64,000 bases of DNA from Ceratopteris richardii (Eukaryota; Streptophyta; Polypodiopsida; Polypodiales; Pteridaceae): positions 125,090,164 to 125,154,163 of the forward strand of contig CM035423.1 in assembly GCA_020310875.1 (NCBI GenBank), read 5' to 3'. The notes below the pieces were generated by a model. That model did no database searches and was not told the origin of the DNA. It saw only the letters and a program-made list of their open reading frames with translations. The stretch's first letter is position 1, and the number at the start of each line of letters is the position of its first letter. The translations under genes were made by a program, and so were the position numbers. This document shows, in pieces, positions 9,701 to 17,130 of the stretch.

Positions 9701-12342
9701 CTCTTTATTCTTTCTCTAGAATCTTTCCAAGATTTTGTCTTTTTACTGCTAGATTCTGCAACTTCACTAGTTCCGGCTACTTTCTCTTGATTAAGCTGTT
9801 GGTTTTGTAAGAGCGCCTGGGCTCTGGTTATCGCTTGGATAGGCACGTATGTAGGGTTGGATCCATCTGCATTATTTACAATACCTATCACGTTGATCGG
9901 TGTCACATTTGTAGTGTTAACTGGGTTCTTAGGACAATCTTTGATTATGTGCTCTTTGCCACAATCGGCACAAAAGCCTTGTACGTTATAGTACTGTGAT
10001 TGCCTTGCTATTGGGGGATGTGGACAATCCTTAATGAAATGATCTCCTTGGCACCTAAAGCATGGTCCTCTAGGGCCCTGTGGTCTCTGTTGTCTCAGTT
10101 GGGGCCGTGGGTTTGGGTTTGCGTACATCACATTAGTATAATCTGGCTTCCAACTAGGTTCCATTGGAGGACTATCATAATGATATGTCTCCACATGTTC
10201 TGGTGACTCCGTGTAATAAGCGGGTGGACTAGTTACATGAGTAGAGTCAAAACTGTTCGAGTTCGGGTCACTTTCTGTGATCAAAGGTGAAGAAGGCACT
10301 AAGGCCCTACTTAGGTTCTCTTCTGCGGCAGCGTATTTGACTGAGATGACATTCGCTGGTGGGGGTGGCTGCTGAGCTAAGACGGGTTGAGGTCTTTGTT
10401 GAGCCTGGTATGGGTAGTTCTGAGGAGGCCTATAGTAATAAGGCTGAGCATTGTATTGGCCTTGATACCTACCTGGCTGCTGGTATGTTTGCGGGTAGTT
10501 CTGTCTCACGGTTTGTTTGTTGTATGGGCAGTCCTGAGCCGTATGATTCGTGTATCTTCTCTCAATTGTGCAATATTGGCCACTAGGGTTGACGTGAGGT
10601 TGAGGTGCATTGGGGCACACGTTTGCCAAATGATTTCCACCACAAGTGTAACAACGCACATTTGTAGGTAGCTTGGGCACCTGTTTACTAGAAACTCCTA
10701 GTTTTTGGGCCACTTTTTCTGCTAGGTCCTCTATCAAATTAGACAATTTTGTGGATGCTAGAGAAGAACAATCTGGGTCCTTATAGACCTTTGAGAGCTC
10801 TAATTCCTCTCCTAGGTTATCCTCAATGTCTATACATATTCTTACACACTCCTCTAGCGTTCTGGGTTCTTTTAGGTACACATAGGAGCGTAGTTTAGCG
10901 CTCAACAAGCCATCTAGGAACAATGATACTTGTTTAGCTTGTGAGGGTAGCTCTTGCGTTGGACATCGTTCGACATATTGTCTGAACCTACGTCCTGCCA
11001 GTCTAACTGTTTCCTGAGGGGTCTGTTTAAAGCTATGAATCAACGAAGACGTGTCATGTCTAACCCCACTTTTAGAGAATTCAGTGATGAATGACTCTAA
11101 AAAGTGATGGATGTCTCTAAATTGTCTTTGTTGCAGTGGTTGGAACCAAGTTAAAGCGGTATTCTTTAACGTTAGTCCAAATGCATTGTACTGCGTGAAC
11201 ATGTCCTCGACTTGTTCTGCTCTTAGTACTTGCTTGAATTCTGCGACATGGTCATAGGGATCTCCTGTCCCATCAAAGTAATTCTTCATTGATTTTACTA
11301 ATTGAGTGGGTCTCAATACTCTTGCGTGTTCACGTGGCCTAGGTAGAGGAAAATCATCTCTACCACCTAGTATTCCATGTTCTCTTTGTCTATCCGTCCT
11401 ATTAGTGTTCGTGGTTGTTCTATCTCTCCCTATGGGGTGATTGAAGCTTACTTCCGGTCTCTCGTGATTTCCTTCTCTTTGATTTCCATGGGCTGAGGAT
11501 GTTCCTGCCCCTTGTTGACTTGCATTCATGTTTGTTCTAGATGGAGGGAATATCAATTCACCTCTCCATGTGTATGTGCTTTTAGCGCGCTCAGGCGCCA
11601 CAAAAACTCTTTCTGAAGTCTCATCCAGGTATACAACCTTTCCAGGTGTATCTGGGTCCTTGAATTCATAGAGTGTAATGATGCCTATCTCACCAGGGTG
11701 TTCCTTTCTGTATCTCCAAAAGGCTTCATCTGTCTCTTTATTTACAAACAACTCGGTGCTCCTGTTATCTTGAGGGATCCTCTCTGGGATGAGTACTCTC
11801 GTTAATACAGATTTCCCTCTCGGTGTCCTAGGTTCTTCTAACGGTTCTTTTCCTTGAAATTTCGTTTTCGTCTCTAATTGGATTGCGCCAAACTCATTAG
11901 TATCGTTTGGTTGCGTGCTTAGAATGTACATGGTTCCTTCTTTGTCTATGTAAGCGTCTCTCTCAAATTTCACCACTGGCCTTTCCAATCCAATGGGTTG
12001 ATCAGGGTTGTGTAGTTGCACCACTTGCCTTTGCAAACCATCCTCATAGATGCGAGCACCTAATCGGTTGGTTCGGAGAAACTCTAATTGCGTTCTATAG
12101 GGTCCTTCGGGTTTTTCTAGGTATGCTACATGAGACCCTCCTTCTGGTCTGTCTGCACTAAATGCCATTTCTGATTCGCTAGTTTCTGAGCTCTCGTAGG
12201 GATAACTGTTATTCAATTGCTGAGCCCAAGATCGAGCTGTGGTTCTTACACTAGCCTCTGATGATCTAAGGCTTCTTCTGTCCGACTTACCTATATGTTT
12301 GCCCGATCTAAGGTTCATTAATTTCCTTCCTTGCTCACTCAA
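3709..12342 (-). CDS. Element A gag-pol polyprotein with a second, C-terminal retropepsin-like domain
   Basis: A single 2877-codon frame encodes the replication proteins. Gag core is near residues 350-510. CCHC-type knuckles are at about 562-575, 761-773 and 791-804, with a degenerate one near 600. A K/E-rich, probably coiled stretch lies near 855-915. Aspartic protease has LDSGAG with Asp near 1228 and ILGRPFM near 1299. Reverse transcriptase has its YVDD box near 1800. RNase H starts near VDAS at about 1946 and includes TDHQAL. Integrase has an HHCC-type zinc region near 2280-2325 and core D, D, E near 2349 (GIDFVG), 2410 (SDRG) and 2446 (GQAEST). After integrase comes a second retropepsin-like block: LIDSGATTS with Asp near 2724 and ILGQDWL near 2793. 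The start at 12342 is the first ATG of the frame and follows the leader. Gag and pol share one frame, so no frameshift is needed. The product should form virus-like particles and copy the element RNA. Confidence 0.95.
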   Translation of the reverse strand: MSEQGRKLMNLRSGKHIGKSDRRSLRSSEASVRTTARSWAQQLNNSYPYESSETSESEMAFSADRPEGGSHVAYLEKPEGPYRTQLEFLRTNRLGARIYEDGLQRQVVQLHNPDQPIGLERPVVKFERDAYIDKEGTMYILSTQPNDTNEFGAIQLETKTKFQGKEPLEEPRTPRGKSVLTRVLIPERIPQDNRSTELFVNKETDEAFWRYRKEHPGEIGIITLYEFKDPDTPGKVVYLDETSERVFVAPERAKSTYTWRGELIFPPSRTNMNASQQGAGTSSAHGNQREGNHERPEVSFNHPIGRDRTTTNTNRTDRQREHGILGGRDDFPLPRPREHARVLRPTQLVKSMKNYFDGTGDPYDHVAEFKQVLRAEQVEDMFTQYNAFGLTLKNTALTWFQPLQQRQFRDIHHFLESFITEFSKSGVRHDTSSLIHSFKQTPQETVRLAGRRFRQYVERCPTQELPSQAKQVSLFLDGLLSAKLRSYVYLKEPRTLEECVRICIDIEDNLGEELELSKVYKDPDCSSLASTKLSNLIEDLAEKVAQKLGVSSKQVPKLPTNVRCYTCGGNHLANVCPNAPQPHVNPSGQYCTIERRYTNHTAQDCPYNKQTVRQNYPQTYQQPGRYQGQYNAQPYYYRPPQNYPYQAQQRPQPVLAQQPPPPANVISVKYAAAEENLSRALVPSSPLITESDPNSNSFDSTHVTSPPAYYTESPEHVETYHYDSPPMEPSWKPDYTNVMYANPNPRPQLRQQRPQGPRGPCFRCQGDHFIKDCPHPPIARQSQYYNVQGFCADCGKEHIIKDCPKNPVNTTNVTPINVIGIVNNADGSNPTYVPIQAITRAQALLQNQQLNQEKVAGTSEVAESSSKKTKSWKDSRERIKRKWSKKISELEGSLRESRAKIQELTSQELNQENPAQESGSVLAEPIPEDLDMMFRAYQARIKEGPQVTEMSKNYPRANLEIERTKLCMKMVELAQALFEASRYLNWNNMAKPELHFQGLMERLEYLIESKEKKDQHRNPIVPETQERNPPSLSQVPNTESQDNLSSIHRYSHEFLREIQEEKWRKEQGTHPPIQEIDDLQEQFPQDIPSIYDDVEVEQLSEPTGFESNSLQELPQFTGPWEAKSISMRAPTIIVRNEESVIPRNTEVIKNTKVQCNLTLEELLKVKPELWKHVANQFPELATTPSQIGSHKKVPEIPVEKIGDVSEGEEGNTYLPITHQGYTTKAILDSGAGVAIATTALWKRWGKPALRPTRMKLQMADGHIEKPLGLLEGISLTTCGVEFEHTFAICDFAKNHAYEMILGRPFMRQLQIVQDWGTNSLYLQHLGVTTKVNLKDYSHRDVPPIQWNTIHKTPVETESVHSLESDPSWLHEDTHLWMCKVAKQEEERLEARTLGAEQHPRTLQDPAYAPVVFLDEEFEPHGWAEILATMDVAINEEQWAPHCDEDGYDISVFTIEPIMGDAILEECEPNTDAFEDASDFDLESIIMDPPFASEEEYFYEVETHTQRHEEITNEVRLATQVTDKSEGKKRKKKETISKKEESLFEVPENFKKYEIEDRRIMVRMPNRKANDGQVYDNREKTKKIIVAIEGEEEKCTFIGHDLTTEEEEELVALLREYRDVFAWSYKDLKGVDPAICSHRIPMTPDAKPTKQKPYTYNDNYAAKIKEEIDRLIEAGFIYEIEHTEWVSPIVVVPKKNGKLRVCINLKKVNAATIRDSYPLPITEHLLERVAGKEVYSFLDGFSGYNQVAIAPEDQHKTAFATEWGIFAFRVMPFGLTNAPATFQRLMCHVFKEFLRKSLEVYVDDLCAHSNVRQTHIPELRQIFDKCREYQVCLNPEKCVFMVRQGKILGHIVSKNGTSTDEEKVKVIAELPRPTNVKEVQAFMGHCGYYRRFIHMYAIIAKPLYSLLTNFEWTDECENSFNELKRRLCSAPILTTPDWSKPFHVHVDASNYAIGCVLAQPTNEGNIDLPIAYTSRKLNAAERNYTTTEREGLGMIYAVKKFRHYLLANKFKFFTDHQALLYLVNKPCNTGRLIRWFLLLMEYDFEVVVRKGKTHLRADHLSRLTSGEAPQGVADDLPDAYLFNLEIAPEWAKPIVPILTYGPKNPRIKIKEGEITKSERYQIMAGSIYKQDNQKILACCVDESEHANWLQLAHIGALKQHHSKHRTLQTLQRLGVYWPTMEADVYKLCKECNVCCERPPVEHATLYHVSLTPDWSEPLVTYLRTNTFPQGMTLARQRSLEQEAQDYSLIGDNLYKRGRDGYLRQCVHESDYLSILETAHQGVAGGHFGPDRIIKAILFAGLWWPTLNMDAHTYVKRCDVCQRTQFPTRRDEMPLKPMMGGRAFSKWGIDFVGPINPPAKGTHAEYIIVATDYLTKWVEAKATKKNDARTTAKFLFENVFTRYGLPIELVSDRGTHFLNQVIEYLLQDFMVIHKKSAPYHPQANGQAESTNKILCTVLTKLVNNKRSDWDKQLHHAVWAYRVAYKTVLNATPFQMVFGQNAVLPLDFLIPTLKVAQEHQWTGHELSARIMDLERLGETRLKAAAGIYAAKKRQKAYFDAHVKDKGLKEGDLVLAYTLKQHARKLEKRGYGPMIINRLSTSGAVQLATLEGDIMPNYISGCRVRLYQEPLTEDMLRRLTLAKKHKEEENRIRAEAQAEAIERIKRMKLRRQGLGREHYNHLETSPRYPMAMCQVKSTTHPSIVDRRPFIKVRLEHGNHSQELRALIDSGATTSAIRWSHYKDSGIEMRPIEAYLIGLGGMETPCMGEVDLPILIKDLTMTARLLVCHDDDLIEPLILGQDWLYDHSVDLNLRQGSLQIGTLEQKRVIPLDFPNGIPLDGCDPRPYETHEMEDRKIFGQTRHVTSTPTHSGLATDSCQSEG

Positions 12343-14143
12343 TTACACACTCAGATCGTCAATGGTCCTTTGTGATTATTGTCTTGATTATTTTTTTATC
12401 TTCTTTGGATTCTTGTCTTAATATATGCGTCAGGAATTCGACTTTCGTTATGATTTTGAGTTGTCGTTCTGTCAGACTTATGTTCTTCTCTTTAGGTTTT
12501 CGTCACACACACCTTTACTTGTAGTCTTAAACTTGAAAGAATTAGGTATCTTGAACTTGAGGCGTTCCTATCGACTTAAATCCACAATGCTAACGTTTAG
12601 CCTAAGCTAAGAATTGACTGAGGGGGTTGAGTAATCTTCCAACCTCGAGTCGGCTTTTCTGATTGCTCTGATGTCCTGTTGCCCAAGAAGCCGTGCTTCC
12701 CAAGCTCTGCTGTCTTCACTGCCTTGCTTGCTTGCCTTGGATTGCCTTTGCTAGACCTGGAAAAGTTCCAATGTTAGACCAATTCACAAGAAGATTAAAC
12801 ACTTGAGCATATACACCTTTTAATCCCTTCCCTTTTGCCCAAATTTTCAATGTGTGTGCCCCCTGGCTTCCTAGTCCCAAACTAGGTGAACCTCAAAATA
12901 GTTTATCAAAAAATAGATGTATCCTTTATGAAAAAAACAGTTGAGGTCACGTAGTACTCGTCACGAGCTTTCTAACGAGCTATTAAGCTCAAAAAACGGA
13001 CTTCGGATGAAAAAGTTATACGCGTTCAGGCCCTGGGGGGTAAAAACTGACAATCCAGTTTTTCTTCCAATATAGGCTACGGGATCTCCTATGAGTCTAA
13101 TGGTCCAAAAATTTCTCAAAAATTCCCTCAAATTTGGTCAAAAATTGAAGTCCAAAAGTTGCGATGGGGGTGGGCAATCGCGATGGTCTGGGACCGTCGC
13201 GATGGTCCGAGCGAACCGTCGCGATGGCGTGGAGTTTGGACAATCGCGATGGCCCGAAAAGGCGAACCGTCGCGATGGCGCGGGTCAACGGTCAAAGGTG
13301 GACAATCACGATGGCGCGAAAAGGTGAACCGTCGCGATGGTCCGAAATGAACAATCGCGATGGCGTGGAGTTTGGACAATCGCGATGGCCCGATTTTGGG
13401 CTGTCGCGATGGTCCGAAAAACGAACCGTCGCGATGGTCTAACGTGACACGTGGCACTGTCGTGGCGATGGCATAAGCCAATCGCGATGGTCCGGGGTCA
13501 GCTGAACCGTCGCGATGGTCCAAGTGGACCGTCGCGATGGCTCAAGTGAACCGTCGCGATGGTCCGAAAAAGCGAACCGTCGCGATGGTCCGGCCGAGCC
13601 GTCGCGATGGCGTGAGCCTATCGCGATGGTGCGACACAATCGCGATGGTTCGAGCCAATCGCGATGGTCCACCAAAATGAAAATTTTTGGGATGCAGCTG
13701 TGGTTTCGTGTATGCGCGGGGATCGCCTACCTCGTGGTGTGGTCGCCTACCTCAAAATCCGAAAATTGCAGACCATCGCGATGGTCCGCCACACTCGGAA
13801 ATCTCTGACAGAAAGTACATTTTTTACCTTTTGGAAGCTTTCCTGATGCTCCGAAGCTCTGTACCTGCAAGAAAACTCAAGAAAACACAAGCACAAACAA
13901 GCGCAAAAACTCTCTCTCGCTCTCTCGCATGCACAAATGAGGGGAAATGAGGTGAATGGGAGGATATGGTGAATTTTCTGATTTTTTTGGAGATGAAGAT
14001 GATGATGCGATGATGAAGATGGAGTGTGGGGAAGGTGAAAAACACTAAAAACTAAGTAAAAACAACAACAAAAACTGAAATTTTTACCTTCCAACGCCAC
14101 TTCTTGCTATACTCTTACCATCACACATTCGTCCTAGACTCGA
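12343..14143 (-). other. 5' leader of element A
   Basis: This 1.8 kb lies between the primer site and the gag start. It holds a tract of short TCGCGATGG repeats (13159-13791) and, beyond that, no coding region I can support. Short open frames through the repeat tract on both strands are products of the repeat itself. Long repeat-bearing leaders are common in large Ty3/gypsy elements of plants. Confidence 0.75.
13159..13791 (-). repeat. Interspersed short repeat, core TCGCGATGG, in the leader of element A
   Basis: By eye about 20 exact copies of TCGCGATGG, plus a few variants, occur in about 630 bases. Most are preceded by CCAA, ACAA or AACCG and followed by TCCGA, CGTGGA or CCCGAAA. Spacing is irregular, roughly 15-40 bases. 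Each copy carries the palindrome TCGCGA and is CpG-rich, in contrast to the AT-rich flanks. Confidence 0.88.
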
Positions 14144-14161
14144 TCCCCGGCAACGGCGCCA
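14144..14161 (-). promoter_or_regulatory. Primer-binding site of element A, tRNA-Asp type
   Basis: Read on the minus strand this is TGGCGCCGTTGCCGGGGA, complementary to the 3' end of plant tRNA-Asp. It starts a few bases inside the LTR end, as expected for minus-strand priming. tRNA-Asp priming is typical of some Athila/Tat-type elements. Confidence 0.9.
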
Positions 14162-14168
14162 AATTTGG

Positions 14169-14830
14169 TGTTGCTCTAGCACAATGGTGAGAACCACGTT
14201 AAGAAGCTTCACCTCCTTAATGTCAATCCGAGGGAGAGGTAGGAGTGATATGAAGATCGTGAATGTGAGATGATGTGAGAGTGAAGGTGAGAAGCACAAA
14301 GATGCACACACACATACACACACACAATGAAGAGACAAGCAAGACACAATGGAAGGTGGGAAATTAGCTCTATTACTCAAGAATGCTCTTACAAGCTCAA
14401 ACTAGCTCTATGCTCACACTAACCAAAATGAACCAACCTCAAAAATGAGTTCTCTAGCTCTTTTTATAGTTTCTAGACTAGTTTTGACCGCTTTCACATC
14501 TAGTGACCGGCCTAGTTAAAAAATAGGTCCTAGAGGCTATTTGGAAGGGTAAACGATGTCTAAAAATAACGAAAATTGGTACGCGTATTCTACCTAAGCT
14601 CCTCAAGCTCGAGGACTCCTCGGCTTGCACAAAATGGAGCTATGGATTACAAAATGGGGTTTTCTATGATACATATGTTACAATTAGTGATAACAATCAC
14701 TGTTGAATGTTTGGAGAATTAATAAGAAATATATTTGTTTGAAAAATTGATCCGCCTGGTTGATCCGCCTGGCTCCCTACTCCTTCTTTACATGCTTCCG
14801 TGGCGTCTGTGCCTCTGGCTGCTTCCAACA
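14169..14830 (-). repeat. 5' LTR of element A
   Basis: On the minus strand the LTR runs from TGTTGGAAGC at 14830 to GAGCAACA at 14169, giving TGTTG...CAACA ends and 662 bp. The outer edge is fixed because 14831 onward matches the LTR of copia C1 exactly. CCTAC (14831-14835) is the expected target duplication; its partner is off the left edge. A TATA-like CTATAAAAAG (minus strand) lies at 14460-14469. A CA-rich microsatellite lies near 14305-14330. Parts of this LTR are recognisable in element G at 52535-52900 and about 60911-61131. Confidence 0.85.
14460..14469 (-). promoter_or_regulatory. Probable TATA box in the LTR of element A
   Basis: CTATAAAAAG on the minus strand lies about 360 bases into the 662 bp LTR and is conserved as CTATAAATAG in the LTR of element G near 52851-52860. 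The position suits a Pol II start for element RNA. Confidence 0.55.
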
Positions 14831-15527
14831 CCTACACTTCTCATTATCATTGGGCATTGATTATCATGCCAATGATCATGTACAACATTGTCATATAATA
14901 CAATAGATCATTGCTTATATCTATTGATCTCTTTGTCATTGTCAGTCAGAATAGTGGTCTTGTCTTGCTCATATCTTAGTCACTACTCCACCATTTTCAA
15001 TCTTCTATGGCTTGTTGGAATCCTCTCTAAGTATACTACATGCTGACAAAATTTCAAGACATTCCATTTAGTGGATTGGGAAAAAAGCGCCTTGAAGTGG
15101 TCACTGGTCATTCTCTACAGAGGTCCTAAAAAATCGGGGGTAATGCTATACTTGCTAAATTGATTGCTCTATGTATAGTCAATCATTTTAAGTGATTCCA
15201 CTTGGAATCATTAGCTCTTTAAGCTAATGTGATATCTTCGAGAAGGAATTATTCTAATTCCTACTGTACTGGGAGCACTGAACTTAACAAGCAACAGGTG
15301 TGTGAACCCAAATAGAAAGTTTTTTATGATTTGTGAATTGTGAAGTTATCTATTTTGGACCAATCATTACAAGGATCATCTTCAAAGTACATAGGCACTT
15401 ATTTAGTGTCATTGGAAAGCTAAAAGGGCCTACAACTTAGCTCTGAAGTGAAAGAGGGTAGGTACAAAGCAGGGATTAGCAGTACCAACTCATTTCTTGG
15501 AGTGTCCATCCATCTTTCCCAATAGCA
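14831..15527 (+). repeat. 5' LTR of C1, 3' portion
   Basis: The sequence from CCTACACTTCTC onward aligns with the 3' LTR of C1 at 34346-34367 plus 46656-47174, running through the insertion site of element C. It therefore shows what that site looked like empty. The end at 15527 is set by the primer-like CAGTATCAAAAC that follows, a decayed form of TGGTATCAGAGC. Confidence 0.8.
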
Positions 15528-15550
15528 GTATCAAAACAAGCTAAGGTAAA

Positions 15551-15729
15551 ATGGGAGATGGTTTTCTTTCTTTCATTGATAACTTGGATAGGAACAACTA
15601 ACAAGCATGGTCTTTGAGGATGAAGACATACTTGCAAGGAAGGAGTCTCTATGGATACATCTCAGGAGATGAGGAGATGCCCATTTTCAGAAGCAAAGGA
15701 CAACATACAAGAGAGGAGCATGAAAGACT
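15551..15729 (+). pseudogene. C1 gag, 5' part, cut by element B
   Basis: The translation resembles the N-terminus of element D gag: a GDGF-like start, then LQGRSLYGYISGDEEMP against LQGKSLYGYVAGDEVMP in D. Gag continues at 29185 beyond element B. Copia-type gag with the UBN2-like fold forms the capsid. The segment is a fossil. Confidence 0.75.
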
Positions 15730-15958
15730 TGTTGGAGTTAGACGTCTGCGGAAGCACGCGAACAGCACAAGGAAGAAGAAGAAGCTTGGAGCACAACACA
15801 CAAGACTGAATGTATTACTAGAGAATGTACAAAGATAAGTAGCCCATTAGGGCAATAGGCGTATATACAATCCGGGGGAAAAAAACCTCCTAAAGAGGGA
15901 AAAAAGTGCCCCGATGGTCCTAGTGTGTTCACACACATCACTACCTAAATATATCAAC
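15730..15958 (-). repeat. 3' LTR of element B
   Basis: 229 bp with TGTTG...CAACA ends. It matches 28950-29179 with six substitutions and one single-base length difference. The purine tract (CCAGGGGGGATT on the minus strand) abuts it at 15959-15973. Confidence 0.93.
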
Positions 15959-15959
15959 A

Positions 15960-17130
15960 AATCCCCCCCTGGGAGTGATGCGGTGAACAAGGAGCTGGCA
16001 CTCATGTATAAGGAAGTGCCAAGCTATGTGGAAATCACTCCACAAAAGGAAGTAAGCCCAAAGCTTTGCGGAAAGCTTCAAACTTCTCCCTAGGCAGAGC
16101 CTTCGTGAAAAGGTCTGCAATGTTCTCCTGCGTGGGCACATAGGCCAAGCTGATCTCCCCAGTAGAGAACCTCTCCCTGATATAGTGATAATGCATCTCA
16201 ATGTGCTTAGTGCGAGCATGGAACACAGGGTTCCTCGCAACTGCCAATGCGCTCTGACTGTTAGTGAAGATGGTGGTGGTAGAAGACTAGCCAACACCCA
16301 AATCAGCCATAAGGCATCTGAGCCACACACACTCAACAGTCGCTGTGAAAGCTGCCCTATACTCAGCCTCACAACTGGAAGTGGCCACAATAGGCTGCTT
16401 CTTGCTCAACCAAGATATACATGAGCTTCCAAGCATGAAGCAAAAACCACTGGTGGACACACGAGTGTCATAGCAGCCAGCCCAATCTGAGTCAGAAAAA
16501 GCATGCAAATCTGGCGGTAGTAATCCCCCCTTGGGATAAAACAACCCAAGTAGCCGAGTACCACTCAAGTAGTGAAAGATGCGCTTAACCGCCTTCCAAT
16601 GCGTGACTCCTGGGCAATGCATAAACCTTCTCATCTATGAGACAACAAACTGAATATCTGGCCGAGTAATGCATAAGTGAATCAAGCATCCAACAGTCTG
16701 CTGATAGAGAACAACATCAAATGCATCTCCAGCATCATGAAGACTCAATCGTTAACCTGTCTCCATAGGAGTGGCAATAGGCTTACAGTCTTCAAGGCCA
16801 AAACGCTACAATAATGTGTCAATATATTTCGTTTGACACAAAGCCATTCCACCATCAACTTGCATAAATTGAATGCCCAAATAGTGATTCAAATGCCCCA
16901 AATCAGACATCTCAAATGAGGCATGCAAATCAGCCTTGAAATCAGCAATATGCTTCTCAATAGGGCCAGTGAGCAGCATGTCGTCAACATATACAACAAT
17001 GATTAGAAGCACATCATTAGCATGCTTAACATATAAGGTGCTTTCAGTTGGACTGTTCTCAAAACCATGTGCAATGAGATAGGCATGTATCTTCTCATAC
17101 CAAGCACGTGGTGCTTGCTTTAAACCATAT
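15960..17130 (-). pseudogene. Element B reverse transcriptase (3' part) and RNase H
   Basis: The minus-strand translations show RT from APRAWYEKIHAYL, the YVDD box (VVYVDDMLLTG, about 16970-17005) and the LGHLNHYLGIQF block. RNase H follows with DSDWAG, SSCEAEYRA, the histidine block ARTKHIEMHYHYIRE and ADLFTKALP. This is the standard copia C-terminus and occurs only once in element B, unlike the region upstream. RT and RNase H copy element RNA into DNA in cytoplasmic particles. The region is a fossil with several breaks. Confidence 0.88.

Larger units (their letters stand above)
1..14830 (-). mobile_element. Element A: large Ty3/gypsy (Athila/Tat-like) retrotransposon, continues past the left edge
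   Basis: On the minus strand the order is LTR, tRNA-Asp primer site, 1.8 kb repeat-bearing leader, gag-PR-RT-RH-IN-second PR in one frame, ORF2, then ORF3. The 3' LTR lies beyond position 1. Judged from relative G, about 2 kb is missing from view, so the whole element should be near 17 kb. No chromodomain is seen after the integrase; that absence, the tRNA-Asp primer and the extra 3' ORFs point to the OTA (Athila/Tat) lineage rather than a chromovirus. Everything visible is open, so the element looks whole here. It is inserted in the 5' LTR of copia C1: position 14831 continues that LTR. Its own age cannot be measured without the second LTR. Confidence 0.93.

Noticed and set aside
13159-13791. 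CRISPR-like array of short repeats
   Set aside because: Repeats are only about 9-12 bases, spacing is irregular, spacers are not unique units, and the context is a plant retroelement leader.
13091-13808. Several short overlapping ORFs with repeated RRDG or HRDG words on both strands
   Set aside because: They are translations of the TCGCGATGG repeat in several frames, not genes.
14305-14332. CA-rich microsatellite as an independent feature
   Set aside because: It is part of the element A LTR and also present in the element G LTR (near 52680-52705); it is an LTR component.
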